From Acidimicrobiales bacterium (lineage in GTDB: Bacteria; Actinomycetota; Acidimicrobiia; Acidimicrobiales; Iamiaceae), in NCBI GenBank assembly GCA_030448105.1, contig JAUJNP010000003.1, forward strand, positions 1-64,000: 64,000 bases of DNA, in the 5' to 3' direction. Both the position numbers and the translations under genes were made by a program. Position 1 is the first letter of the stretch; the number at the start of each line of letters is the position of its first letter. Of the stretch, positions 28,396-36,806 are shown in pieces. The notes under the pieces are model-generated. The model saw nothing but the letters and a program-made list of their open reading frames with translations. It made no database searches and was not told the origin of the DNA.

Positions 28396-29046
28396 TCATG
28401 ACGCAACCGACCCACCGGCGGTTCCGCGCCACATCGCCCACACCTGCGGCCAAGTCGACGTCGGGTGATACATCGACAGCACGGTAAAGCCGAACGACTC
28501 GTACCACGTGACGTTCGGCGCCGTCGCCGTGAAGAGGAAGCAGCCACGTCCTCTTGCATCAGCCTGCTCAAGCATGGGACGCATCAATGTCTTCCCCACG
28601 CCCTCACCGTGCCGCTCTAGATCGACTCCAATCGCCCGGAGCCAGTAGTGCGGTGGGCAGCCGGCGTGATGCTGGCGGTTCGCAGCCTGACCTCTCGCAG
28701 CTTCCCGCAGTGTCCCGAGCGCCCAAGGAGCGGCGGGCAGCAAGTGCATTGCCTCGTTGACTCTGCGTCGCAACGAGACAGGGTAGGCCAATGGTGGCAG
28801 CCATACAGCGGCGCCCACCACGGCATCATCCTGACTCGCAGCCAGCAGCGTCTGGAACCCGGCGGCATCACGGGCGTCCGAACGGAGAAACCTCGGCAGC
28901 ACCCGGCGGCGAGCTCTTTCGGCGGGCAGCAAGTGGCGCGTCTCTGGGAAGTTCCAGAACGCGCGCACCAAGCAAGGCACGACCTTCCCAACGTCGGACC
29001 TTCCCACCGGATGCACTCGCACGGACCCGCGTGATCGCTTGCTCAT
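28396..29046 (-). CDS. GNAT family N-acetyltransferase
   Basis: Acetyltransferase of 216 aa, substrate unknown. The acetyl-CoA-binding loop is ERHGEGVGKTLMRPML near residue 150, and the closing strand-helix is NVTWYESFGFTVLSMYHP near residue 180. ATG 29046 is preceded by gagagg; an in-frame ATG at 29070 is also possible. Base composition is less GC-rich than the surroundings (codons such as TCA, AGA and CAT are frequent), as in the two next genes, which suggests later acquisition. Confidence 0.85.
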   Translation of the reverse strand: MSKRSRGSVRVHPVGRSDVGKVVPCLVRAFWNFPETRHLLPAERARRRVLPRFLRSDARDAAGFQTLLAASQDDAVVGAAVWLPPLAYPVSLRRRVNEAMHLLPAAPWALGTLREAARGQAANRQHHAGCPPHYWLRAIGVDLERHGEGVGKTLMRPMLEQADARGRGCFLFTATAPNVTWYESFGFTVLSMYHPTSTWPQVWAMWRGTAGGSVAS

Positions 29047-29161
29047 CTCGACATGATGACCTCTCTCCATCAAGCGACTCGGTCCCCGAGGGTGTCCCCT
29101 ATCGCCGGGTAGGCGGCGAACCGCCATGACTTCACCGACCGGCGCTTGGGGGACAGGTGTT

Positions 29162-29614
29162 TCAGAGGGCCGGAGTGTCGCCGGGAGCTTCCTCGCCGGC
29201 TGCCGTGATCGCCTGGAAGAGGGCGTCGTAGTCCAGTACCGCCCACCGTTCCGCGAGCTGACCGTCGGCGATGCGCCAGATCACGATGCCGCGCATCTCG
29301 ACGACGCGGCCGGTGGGCTCGATCCCGAAGAACGTGCCGTTGTGCGTTCCTCTCCATCGAGCGACCACTGCGACCAGGTCGCCGTTGGCGATGGCCTCCT
29401 CCTCCACGATGCTGATGTCGGGGAAGGCGGCGCGAACCGTCGTGATCCACTGCTTGACGCTCTCCGGACCGGGCGGCGTACCAGGCGGTGCCGCGTGATC
29501 GACGAAGTCAGGTCGCACGTCGCGGTCAGCAGCGCTCTCGTCGCCGCGGTTCACGAGGTCCTCGTAGTGGCGAGACACCAGCCGGATGTTCGAAACGGTG
29601 GACGAGGCGGCCAT
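29162..29614 (-). CDS. SnoaL-like polyketide cyclase / ester cyclase family protein
   Basis: Protein of 150 aa with the cone-shaped NTF2/SnoaL fold. Typical segments are HYEDLVNRGD near residue 16, ADRDVRPDFVDHAAPPG, the central WITTVRAAFPDISI and ARWRGTHNGTFFGIEPTGR. Members range from true polyketide cyclases to small-molecule-binding proteins, so function is open. It stands alone on its strand between two intergenic gaps. Confidence 0.82.
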   Translation of the reverse strand: MAASSTVSNIRLVSRHYEDLVNRGDESAADRDVRPDFVDHAAPPGTPPGPESVKQWITTVRAAFPDISIVEEEAIANGDLVAVVARWRGTHNGTFFGIEPTGRVVEMRGIVIWRIADGQLAERWAVLDYDALFQAITAAGEEAPGDTPAL

Positions 29615-29755
29615 TTCCTAAGGCTCGCATAGGGCGTCTCCCGCGTCATTCGCGCTCGCGGTGATTCGCCGCGCGGACAAGGGTCCGCGAACGCCGGCTC
29701 GTGGGACTCTGAGGTTCGGGCCGCCTGTGCGTCTCGTCGTTACGGTTCGGAGCTG

Positions 29756-30205
29756 ATGCTTGTACCGGAGCTGGACGTCACCGAGCTCGCCACATCGTTG
29801 CGCTTCTACGCTGGGGTGCTCGAGTTCCGGACTCTGTTCGAGCGGCCTGCTGAGCGCTTCGCGTATCTCGAGCGCAACGGCGTCGAGTTGATGATCCAGG
29901 AAGCTGCCGGGCCCGGCCGCCGGTTCCGCACAGCTCCGCTCGAACCGCCGTGTGGTCGTGGCGTGAACTTCCAGCTTCGCGTCGACGACGTCGATGCGGT
30001 GCACGCCCGAGCCGTCGAGGCAGGCGCCGACATGGTTGTGCCGATGGAAGAGCGCTGGTACCGGGTGGACGTCGCCGAGAGCGGCGGCCGCTGGCAGAAG
30101 AAGGGACCAACCGAGGCGGGCAACCGTCAGTTCGTCGTCGCCGATCCCGACGGCTATCTGTGGCGTCCGTTCCGCGACCTCGGCATGCGGCCCGCTACGG
30201 ACTGA
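29756..30205 (+). CDS. VOC family protein (glyoxalase/bleomycin-resistance fold)
   Basis: Protein of 149 aa with paired beta-alpha-beta-beta-beta modules. LVPELDVTELATSLRFYAG opens the first module, GVNFQLRVDDVDAVHARAVE opens the second, and NRQFVVADPDGYLWRPF closes it. The pattern matches the bleomycin-resistance-like branch of the vicinal-oxygen-chelate family. It could sequester a drug or act on a small metabolite. Composition is less GC-rich than average for the window. Confidence 0.85.
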   Translation: MLVPELDVTELATSLRFYAGVLEFRTLFERPAERFAYLERNGVELMIQEAAGPGRRFRTAPLEPPCGRGVNFQLRVDDVDAVHARAVEAGADMVVPMEERWYRVDVAESGGRWQKKGPTEAGNRQFVVADPDGYLWRPFRDLGMRPATD

Positions 30206-30335
30206 GAGCCGGCCGGGCGTCACGCGACGATGCGAATGTTGCTTTACGCCGGGACTAGCGCGCCCTCCCACCCCGGCCGACCCGCGGGCTGCCGAGGTTC
30301 GTTCTAGGGTTTGGGCACCGGCACTCTCCCGGTGG

Positions 30336-30356
30336 CCCGGACGGCGGACGTCCGGG
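30336..30356. promoter_or_regulatory. Short inverted repeat upstream of livK
   Basis: The arms cccggac (30336-30342) and gtccggg (30350-30356) form a 7-bp stem with a 7-base loop, 25 bases before the livK start. It could be a leader hairpin or an operator; no known factor is implied. The livK ribosome site gagggga follows at about 30370. Confidence 0.3.
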
Positions 30357-30381
30357 TGGTCCGCGACACGAGGGGAAGCAC

Positions 30382-31647
30382 ATGCGTCGAAGGTTCGGGC
30401 TGCGGCTGGTGGCCGCCGTCATGGTCATGGGACTGGTCGCCGCCGGGTGCGGGGACGACGAGGAGAGCGGCGGCGGTGGTGGCGGTGGCGGTGGTGGGGG
30501 CAACGGCGGCGGCAACGGCGGGTCGAAGACCGACCAGCTCGTCATCGGCCGGGTCCTCCCCGAGACCGGACCCCTCGCCTTCCTCGGCCCACCGATGATC
30601 GAGGGCACCAGCCTGGCCATCGAGGACATCAACTCCGCCGGCGGCGTCAACGGCCAGGACGTCAAGCTCCTGGAGGGCGACGAGGGCGAGACCCCGCAGA
30701 CCGCCCGTGAAACGGCCACCCGCCTGCTCGGCGAGGGCGCCCACGCCATCGTCGGCGCGGCCGCGTCCGGTTCCATCCAGGAGTTCATTCAGTCCCTGTC
30801 GGACCAGAAGATCCCCCAATGCTCGGGTTCGGCCACCTCCCCGGCCTTCACCGACCAGGAGAACGCCGACTTCTTCTTCCGGACCGTGCCGCCCGACGAG
30901 GCGGTGGCCCCGATCATCGCCGACACCGTGATCGCCGACGGAGCTCAGAAGGTGGCGGTGGTGGCGCGGGCCGACGACTACGGCAAGGCCCTGGGCGACC
31001 TGGTGAAGGAGAACCTCACCGACGCCGGTGCCGAGGTCGGCGACCTGATCACCTACGACCCCGAGGCCGACCGCTTCACCGCCGAGGTCGACCAGATCGT
31101 GGCCCAGGAACCCGACGCGGTCGTGCTGATCTCCTTCGACGAGGGAGGCCAGCTGGTGGCGGGCATGCTCGAAAAGGGCATCACCGCCGACCAGATCTAC
31201 GGCTCCGACGGCGTGTTCGGCCCCACCTTCATCGAGAAGGTGAAGGAGGGCGACCCGAACATCATCGACGGCATGAAGGTGATCGGCGCCGCCGGCGACG
31301 AGGAGTTCAACGACCGCATCGCCGAGGCCACCGAGAACAACTTCATCTACGGCGGCCAGACCTACGACTGCGCCATCGTCATCGCCCTCGCCGCCGAGGC
31401 GGCCGGCAGCACCGACGGCGAGAAGATCATGGAAGAGGTGGTCGGGGTGACCAAGGACGGCGAGAAGTGCTCGTCGTTCAAGGACTGCAAGGCCCTGCTC
31501 GAGGACGACGAGGACATCGACTACGACGGGGCAGCGGGCAACCTCGAGCTCAGCGACGTGGGCGATCCCACGGAGGCCCGCTACGCCATCGGGGAGTTCA
31601 GCGACGGCTCACTCAAGATCGTGAGCAGCCAGGACGTCGAGGTCTGA
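30382..31647 (+). CDS. livK: Branched-chain amino acid ABC transporter substrate-binding lipoprotein
   Basis: Extracytoplasmic binding protein of 421 aa. A lipoprotein signal peptide ends in the lipobox LVAAGC (Cys about residue 23). It is followed by an acidic stretch and a Gly/Asn run (about residues 30-47) that acts as a flexible tether. The periplasmic-binding-protein type I fold begins at LVIGRVLPETGPLAFLG and contains GSATSPAFTDQENADFFFRT and KVAVVARADDYGKALG. The ligand may be a branched-chain amino acid, amide or urea. It is convergent with the liv transport genes, separated by a strong hairpin. Confidence 0.9.
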   Translation: MRRRFGLRLVAAVMVMGLVAAGCGDDEESGGGGGGGGGGGNGGGNGGSKTDQLVIGRVLPETGPLAFLGPPMIEGTSLAIEDINSAGGVNGQDVKLLEGDEGETPQTARETATRLLGEGAHAIVGAAASGSIQEFIQSLSDQKIPQCSGSATSPAFTDQENADFFFRTVPPDEAVAPIIADTVIADGAQKVAVVARADDYGKALGDLVKENLTDAGAEVGDLITYDPEADRFTAEVDQIVAQEPDAVVLISFDEGGQLVAGMLEKGITADQIYGSDGVFGPTFIEKVKEGDPNIIDGMKVIGAAGDEEFNDRIAEATENNFIYGGQTYDCAIVIALAAEAAGSTDGEKIMEEVVGVTKDGEKCSSFKDCKALLEDDEDIDYDGAAGNLELSDVGDPTEARYAIGEFSDGSLKIVSSQDVEV

Positions 31648-31662
31648 CCCACGGCCGGACGA

Positions 31663-31694
31663 CCGTGGTCCGCCCCGCGGGGGGCGGGCCACGG
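31663..31694. terminator. Bidirectional terminator between livK and livF
   Basis: A 14-bp stem, 31663-31676 with 31681-31694, contains one G-U pair and a 4-base loop. It lies between two convergent gene ends, 16 bases after the livK stop and 3 bases beyond the livF stop. It should terminate transcription from both sides. Confidence 0.75.
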
Positions 31695-31696
31695 CG

Positions 31697-32443
31697 TCAG
31701 GCCTGCGCGAGGGTGCCGAGGTAGAGCTCGACCACCTTGGGGTCGTCGAGGAGCGACCGGCCGGGGCCGGTGTAGGCGTTTCGCCCCTGGTCGAGCACGT
31801 AGGCCCTGTCGCACACCTGCAGGCACCGCCGGGCGTTCTGCTCAACCATGAGGATGCTCACGCCGGCGTCGTTCACCGAGCGCACCCGGGAGAACACCTC
31901 GGACTGGAAGCGGGGGGACAGCCCGGCCGAGGGCTCGTCGAGGAGCAGCACGGTGGGGTCCATCATGAGGGCCCGGCCCATGGCCACCATCTGGCGCTCT
32001 CCGCCCGAGAGCGACCCCGCCCGCTGGGTGCGGCGGGCGCCCAGCACCGGGAACAGCTCGCCCACGAAGGCGGTGCGCTCGGCCAGGGCGCGGGTCCGCA
32101 GGTACAGGCCCATCTCCAGGTTCTCGGCCACGGTGAGGCTCGGGAACACGTTGTTGTTCTGGGGGACGTAGCCCACCCCGGCGGCCACGAGCTGGTCGGC
32201 GGCCTGGTTGGTGATGTCGCGGCCGCGTAGCTCCACCCGCCCGCGCCGCACCGGCACCAATCCGAAGATGGCCTTGACCAGGGTGGACTTGCCGGCGCCG
32301 TTGGGCCCGATGATGCCCACCAGCTCGCCAACGCCGACCTCCACGCTGCAGCCGTTCACAATGTCGACGCCCGGCAGGTAGCCGGCGACCACGTCGGCGG
32401 CCGAGAGGGCGACCTCCGCCGGCTCGTCATCGGGAGCTGTCAC
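31697..32443 (-). CDS. livF: Branched-chain amino acid ABC transporter ATP-binding protein LivF
   Basis: ATPase of 248 aa of the Liv-type importer. It has Walker A GPNGAGKSTLVKA (about residue 45), Q-loop YVPQNNNVFPSLTVAENL, signature LSGGERQMVAMGRALM, Walker B LLLDEPSAGLSP and the late MVEQNARRCLQVCDRAYVL that is specific for LivF. Its GTG start at 32443 overlaps the livG stop (GTGA). It is last in the livH-livM-livG-livF operon. Confidence 0.94.
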   Translation of the reverse strand: MTAPDDEPAEVALSAADVVAGYLPGVDIVNGCSVEVGVGELVGIIGPNGAGKSTLVKAIFGLVPVRRGRVELRGRDITNQAADQLVAAGVGYVPQNNNVFPSLTVAENLEMGLYLRTRALAERTAFVGELFPVLGARRTQRAGSLSGGERQMVAMGRALMMDPTVLLLDEPSAGLSPRFQSEVFSRVRSVNDAGVSILMVEQNARRCLQVCDRAYVLDQGRNAYTGPGRSLLDDPKVVELYLGTLAQA

Positions 32444-33354
32444 CCGACGTTCTCCTCGTCGGCCACGCCGAGGTAGGCCTCGATCACCTGCGGGTCCTTG
32501 GCGACGGTGTGCGGCGGGCCCTCGGCGATGACCCGCCCCTCGCCGAGCACCACCACCCAGTCGCTGATCTCCATGACCACGTCGATGTCGTGTTCGACGA
32601 ACAGCACCGTGGTCCCGTCGTCACGCAGCCCGGTGACGTGATGCAGGAGAGACTGGGTGAGCGCGGGGTTCACCCCGGCCATGGGCTCGTCCAGGCACAC
32701 GAGCCGCGGCTCGGTCATCAGCGCGCGGGCCATGTCGAGCAGCTTGCGCTGCCCGCCCGAGAGGGTGCCGGCCAGCTGGCTGCGCATGGCCGAGAGCTGG
32801 AACCGCTCGAGCAGGGCGTCGGCCCGGCCCTCGATGGCGGCTTCCTGTGCCCTCCATCGGGGCCGGGCCAGGGCGGGCAGGAGGCGCTCGCCGGCCTGGT
32901 CCTGGCCCGCCAGCTTCATGTTGTCGAGCACGGTCAGGCGGGCCAGCGCCTTGGTGAGCTGGAAGCTGCGCACGAGCCCGAGGCGGGCGATCTGGTGCGT
33001 GCGCAGCCCCACCAGCGGGCGACCGTCGAAGCTCCAGTTGCCGTGGTCGGGACGGTCGAAGCCGGTGAGCAGGTTGAAGAGCGTGCTCTTGCCGGCGCCG
33101 TTGGGCCCGATGAGGGCGGTGATGGCGCCCCGCTGGACCTCGAGGTGGTCGACGTCGACCGCAGTCAGGCCGCCGAAGGAGCGGCGCATGCCCTCCACCA
33201 CCAGGATCGGATCCGGCTTGGCCACCCCGGGCTCGGGCTCCACCTCGGCCAGCACGTCCCGCGCCGCCCGGGCGGCCGAGCCCGGGGCGATGGTGCGCTC
33301 GGCTTCGGCCAGGGCGGCCCGTTCGGCCACCAGGTCGGCGTCGGCGTCAGCCAA
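32440..33354 (-). CDS. livG: Branched-chain amino acid ABC transporter ATP-binding protein LivG
   Basis: ATPase of 304 aa, partner of LivF. The core begins at VVEGMRRSFGGLTAVD and holds Walker A GPNGAGKSTLFNLLTG, the LivG-type LGLVRSFQLTKALARLTVLD, signature LSGGQRKLLDMARAL, Walker B LVCLDEPMAGVNP and FVEHDIDVVMEISD. About 50 residues of Ala/Glu-rich sequence precede the core, an extension longer than usual for LivG. It overlaps livM by 8 bases and livF by 4 bases. Confidence 0.94.
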   Translation of the reverse strand: MADADADLVAERAALAEAERTIAPGSAARAARDVLAEVEPEPGVAKPDPILVVEGMRRSFGGLTAVDVDHLEVQRGAITALIGPNGAGKSTLFNLLTGFDRPDHGNWSFDGRPLVGLRTHQIARLGLVRSFQLTKALARLTVLDNMKLAGQDQAGERLLPALARPRWRAQEAAIEGRADALLERFQLSAMRSQLAGTLSGGQRKLLDMARALMTEPRLVCLDEPMAGVNPALTQSLLHHVTGLRDDGTTVLFVEHDIDVVMEISDWVVVLGEGRVIAEGPPHTVAKDPQVIEAYLGVADEENVG

Positions 33355-34360
33355 GGACCATCTCCTGCTTCGAGCCGAAGATGCCCTCGGGCCGGAAGGC
33401 CATCAGGGTCATCAGCCCCACCCCCACCAGGCCGAGGGCGAGGGCGCCCTGGGCCTCGTCACCGCGCAGCAGGGCCGGCAGGTGCCCCTCGGCTCCGAGC
33501 TGGGAGAGCAGGGACTGCGACCCGGCGAACACGAGCTGGAACAGGAAGGCCCCGACCACAGGACCCAGCCGGGTGGCCGCCCCGCCGAGGATGAGGATGG
33601 TGTACGCGAAGAACGTCACCTGCGGCTGGAAGGAGTTGGCGCCCACGCTCGAGTTGGCCAGGGCGAGCATGATCCCTCCGAGGGCGCCGATCATGCCGCC
33701 GAGCACGAGGGCCTGCATCTTGAAGGCGAAGACGTTTTTGCCCAGGGAACGCACCACGTCCTCGTCCTCGCGGATGGACTTCACGACCCGCCCCCACGGG
33801 CTGCGCACGAGCGTCGCCACGAGCACGGTGCACAACGCCACCAGCGTCCAGCCCACGAGCAACGACCACAGGGCGTTGCCGGAGAACTGGAGCTGGCCGA
33901 TCCCGTAGCGGCGCCCGGGTTCGAACGGGCTGAGGGCGAAGAACTCGCTCGCCAGCGGGCGCTTGCCGCCCGACCGGGGCTTGGGGAGGCCGAAGGGACC
34001 GCCGGTGACGTCGGTGGCCGGGGTGGACCGGGCCACGAAGCGGAGGATCTCGGCCGACGCGATGGTGACGATGGCGAAGTAGTCCATGCGCAACCGCAGC
34101 GTGGGCGCGCCAAGCGCGAAGGCGAGGACGACCGCGGCGAGCAGCCCGATGGGGATCCCCACCCACATCGACCAGCCCAGGGTGTCGACGCACACGCCGA
34201 GGCCGTACGCGCCCACGAGCATGAACCCGACCTGGCCGAAGTTGCGCAGGCCGGTGTAGCCGAAGTGGACGTTGAGCCCGATGGCGGCCAAGGCGAACAC
34301 GGCGGCGTCGGGACCGACGCCGGCCCGGAGGGCGTTCTGCACGATGGCGCCGAGGTCCAT
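33347..34360 (-). CDS. livM: Branched-chain amino acid ABC transporter permease LivM
   Basis: Membrane permease of 337 aa with about eight to ten helices. Family marks are LNVHFGYTGLRNFGQVGFMLVGAYG-like segments in the first third, LRLRMDYFAIVTIASAEILRF, and the cytoplasmic SPWGRVVKSIREDEDVVRSLG loop that contacts the ATPase. ATG 34360 overlaps the livH stop (ATGA). The C-terminus FRPEGIFGSKQEMVLG runs 8 bases into livG. Confidence 0.92.
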   Translation of the reverse strand: MDLGAIVQNALRAGVGPDAAVFALAAIGLNVHFGYTGLRNFGQVGFMLVGAYGLGVCVDTLGWSMWVGIPIGLLAAVVLAFALGAPTLRLRMDYFAIVTIASAEILRFVARSTPATDVTGGPFGLPKPRSGGKRPLASEFFALSPFEPGRRYGIGQLQFSGNALWSLLVGWTLVALCTVLVATLVRSPWGRVVKSIREDEDVVRSLGKNVFAFKMQALVLGGMIGALGGIMLALANSSVGANSFQPQVTFFAYTILILGGAATRLGPVVGAFLFQLVFAGSQSLLSQLGAEGHLPALLRGDEAQGALALGLVGVGLMTLMAFRPEGIFGSKQEMVLG

Positions 34361-35760
34361 CAGGCCACCCGTTCCCGGGATCCGAGCAGGCCCTGGGGGC
34401 GCACGAGCAGCACGCCGATGAGCACGGCGAGGGCGGCCACCGTCTTGAGCTCCGGCTTGATGAACACCGCGCTGAGCTCGGTGGCCAGGCCGACCACGAT
34501 GCTGCCGGCCATGGCGCCGTAGGCGGTGCCGAGGCCGCCGAGGATCACGCCCGCGAACATCAGCAGCAGCAGGTTGAAGCCCATGAGGTAGTTGACGCTG
34601 GTGGCGCTGCCCTGGAGCACCCCGCCCCCGGCGGCCAACGCCCCGCCCAGGACCCACACCAGGAGGATCACCCGGGGCACGTTGATCCCCGAGGACGACG
34701 CCAGGTCGGGGTTGTCGGCGACGGCTCGCATGGCCTTGCCCAGCCGGGTGGATCGCAGCATGACGGCGACGCCGACGAGGACGACCACGCTGATGGCGAT
34801 GACGGCGAGGTCGCGAGGGGTGATGGCCACCGGCCCGAAGCGCCACGCCCGCTGCAGGCCGTAGTCGCGGTACTTCGGCGAGCCGCTGCCGAACCAGATC
34901 AGCAGGCCCTGGCGGGCGGCGATGGACAGGCCGATGGAGATCACCATCATCTGGAACCGGCCGGTGCGCCGGCGCCGCAGCGGCCGCCAGATCCCGCGGT
35001 CGAGCCCGGCGCCCAGCGCCCCACCGAGCGCCACCGCGACCAGGGCGGCCAGCACCAGTTGGAGCCGGGGACCGGCCAAGGGCCCTATGTGCAGGCCGCG
35101 GACGTTGAGGAACCAGGCGGCCACCGCGCCGAAGGCCACCAGCTCGCCGTGGGCGAAGTTCACCAGTCCGGTGGTGCCGAAGATCAGCGACAGGCCGATG
35201 GCGGTGACGGCGATGATGAGCCCGAACAAGAGGCCGTTGACCGCCGCCCGGGCCAGACGGTCGCCGAGGGACAGGCCCCCGGCCCGGGCGCCCCCGGTGC
35301 CCGATCCGGCGCCGGTGCCGGGCACGCTGGTGCCCGATCCGTCGCCGCCGCCGTCGCCGCGGGTGAGGCCGAAGAGCACGAACCGGGTGCGGCCACCCTG
35401 CACCTGCACCTCCAGGCGCCGCCGGTCGGGGTCACGCAGCCGTACGCCGGCGGGCAGGGTCTTGGTGTCGAGCGTGATGCGGTAGGCACCGGCGCGCGGC
35501 ACGGGCACGGTCCAAACGCCCTCTGAGTCGGTGCGGACCTCGCCCACCGTCCGGTTGGCGGTGTCGGTGACCACGATGCGCACGCCCTCGAGCGCCTTGC
35601 CTTCGACCTTGACGGTGCCCCCCACCGCGGTGGCGGCCGGGGCGGTGGTGGTGGTCTCCTGGGCGTCGGCCACGCCGGCGGAGCACAGCACCACGGCGAC
35701 CACCAGGCCGGCAGCCGCCAGCGCGGCTCGGTCGAACGGTCTGCGGACCCTCCTGGACAA
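34360..35760 (-). CDS. livH: LivH permease with N-terminal extracytoplasmic beta-sandwich domain
   Basis: Protein of 466 aa. An N-terminal hydrophobic signal or anchor (about residues 9-28, ending AGVADAQ) leads into a carboxypeptidase-regulatory-like domain (about residues 40-125; GTVKVEGKALEGVRIVVTD, RTDSEGVWTVPVPRAGAYRI). A Gly/Ser/Thr linker follows, then a complete LivH permease from about residue 165 with GTTGLVNFAHGELVAFGA and SSGINVPRVILLVW. I chose TTG 35760 because a strong gggaggag lies 8 bases upstream. Ordinary LivH is about 290-310 aa without this domain. First gene of the liv operon here. Confidence 0.86.
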   Translation of the reverse strand: MSRRVRRPFDRAALAAAGLVVAVVLCSAGVADAQETTTTAPAATAVGGTVKVEGKALEGVRIVVTDTANRTVGEVRTDSEGVWTVPVPRAGAYRITLDTKTLPAGVRLRDPDRRRLEVQVQGGRTRFVLFGLTRGDGGGDGSGTSVPGTGAGSGTGGARAGGLSLGDRLARAAVNGLLFGLIIAVTAIGLSLIFGTTGLVNFAHGELVAFGAVAAWFLNVRGLHIGPLAGPRLQLVLAALVAVALGGALGAGLDRGIWRPLRRRRTGRFQMMVISIGLSIAARQGLLIWFGSGSPKYRDYGLQRAWRFGPVAITPRDLAVIAISVVVLVGVAVMLRSTRLGKAMRAVADNPDLASSSGINVPRVILLVWVLGGALAAGGGVLQGSATSVNYLMGFNLLLLMFAGVILGGLGTAYGAMAGSIVVGLATELSAVFIKPELKTVAALAVLIGVLLVRPQGLLGSRERVA

Positions 35761-35819
35761 GCCCCTCGCTCCTCCCGGCGTCAGGCCGGCAGTGTAGAGA
35801 ACCCTGGGCCGAGGATCGC

Positions 35820-36608
35820 TCAGCTCAGACCCCGAGGTCGGTAGATGGCGGTGTGGGCGATGCGGCCCGCGGGCCGGCCGGCCACCACCTGCAGCACATC
35901 GAGGTCGACGAATCGGTGGCCGCTCCGCTCCCGCACCCCGGTGACCAGGGCCCGGGTCTCGACGCGGTCGCCGTCGCCCACCGCGCCGAGGAACCGGACC
36001 TCGCTCTCCACGTGGATCCACGGACCGAGCCTGACGTTGGCGACCAGCACGGAGTTCGCCATGCGGAGCAGCCACCCGGGATGCGCCACCTGCTCGGATC
36101 GGAAGAGAGGCAGCGCCTCCCGGATGTCGTCGAGGTACTCATCGGCCCGTTCCGCAGCGAACGTCGCGGCGATGCTGCCGAGGGGCCCGGCAGTGAGGGA
36201 CTCGGCACTGGCCGGCGGCGGCTCGGCGGGCGGTGGACCGGACGGCCAGCCCCCCGGATCCGGTGCGTCTGGCGGCCTCGCCGGCAGGGTGGCGCGCCCG
36301 ACCGCGCAGCGCGCACCGGACGAGTCGCAGAGGGTCAGGTCGAGCACGCCGTCGCCCTCGCCGCCGGCGGTGGCCGTCACCTCCACCTCGTCGCCGTCGT
36401 ACACGGGGGACTCAAAGCGGGCCGTCATCGTGCCCCGTTCGAGCCACGTTCGGCCCCACCGCTCGGCGGGCAGGTGGCACAGGTAGGCGTAGACGTCCAC
36501 GCCCGGCACCAGGCCGCCCCGGAAGCCGAGGCGCATTGCCACCGAGTCGTCGTGGATCTTGTTGGTCGACGCCGTCGCCGTGTTCAAGGCCCGCACCCGG
36601 TACCGCAT
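35820..36608 (-). CDS. MaoC-like double-hotdog protein
   Basis: Protein of 262 aa with two hotdog domains. The first has NKIHDDSVAMRLGFRGGLVP near residue 16, close to the hydratase motif of the MaoC family, and ARFESPVYDGDEVEVTA. The second has LPLFRSEQVAHPGWLLRMAN and VESEVRFLGAVGDGDRVETRA. It may be an acyl-CoA hydratase or thioesterase-like enzyme; substrate unknown. ATG 36608 is chosen; a GTG nine codons upstream or three codons inside is possible. It stands just upstream of, but not overlapping, livH. Confidence 0.78.
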   Translation of the reverse strand: MRYRVRALNTATASTNKIHDDSVAMRLGFRGGLVPGVDVYAYLCHLPAERWGRTWLERGTMTARFESPVYDGDEVEVTATAGGEGDGVLDLTLCDSSGARCAVGRATLPARPPDAPDPGGWPSGPPPAEPPPASAESLTAGPLGSIAATFAAERADEYLDDIREALPLFRSEQVAHPGWLLRMANSVLVANVRLGPWIHVESEVRFLGAVGDGDRVETRALVTGVRERSGHRFVDLDVLQVVAGRPAGRIAHTAIYRPRGLS

Positions 36609-36675
36609 CCTCGCCACGCTGTCACTCGCGGTGCTGGTCTGCACAGGGGCACCCCCGTTCGGCCCTGAGGGCCCG

Positions 36676-36776
36676 GGGTGTGATCGCCCTGGACATGGAG
36701 ACCGCCGCCGTCGCCGCCTGCTGCGAGCGCCGGCGTGCCCTGGTCGGTGTTCCGGGCCGTGAGCGGGGCGCGCATG
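36676..36776 (+). pseudogene. Fragment of a nucleoside phosphorylase / MTA-SAH nucleosidase
   Basis: The sequence reads VIALDMETAAVAACCERR and, after a one-base shift near 36735, PWSVFRAVSGARM. This is the conserved C-terminal DMETAA active-site region of the PNP/MTAN family and what follows it. Nothing recognisable of the rest of the enzyme lies on either side. It is a short relic between the MaoC-like gene and the GNAT gene. Confidence 0.6.
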
Positions 36777-36806
36777 CTGACGACCGGGCCGTGGGAGGCT
36801 CGGGGC

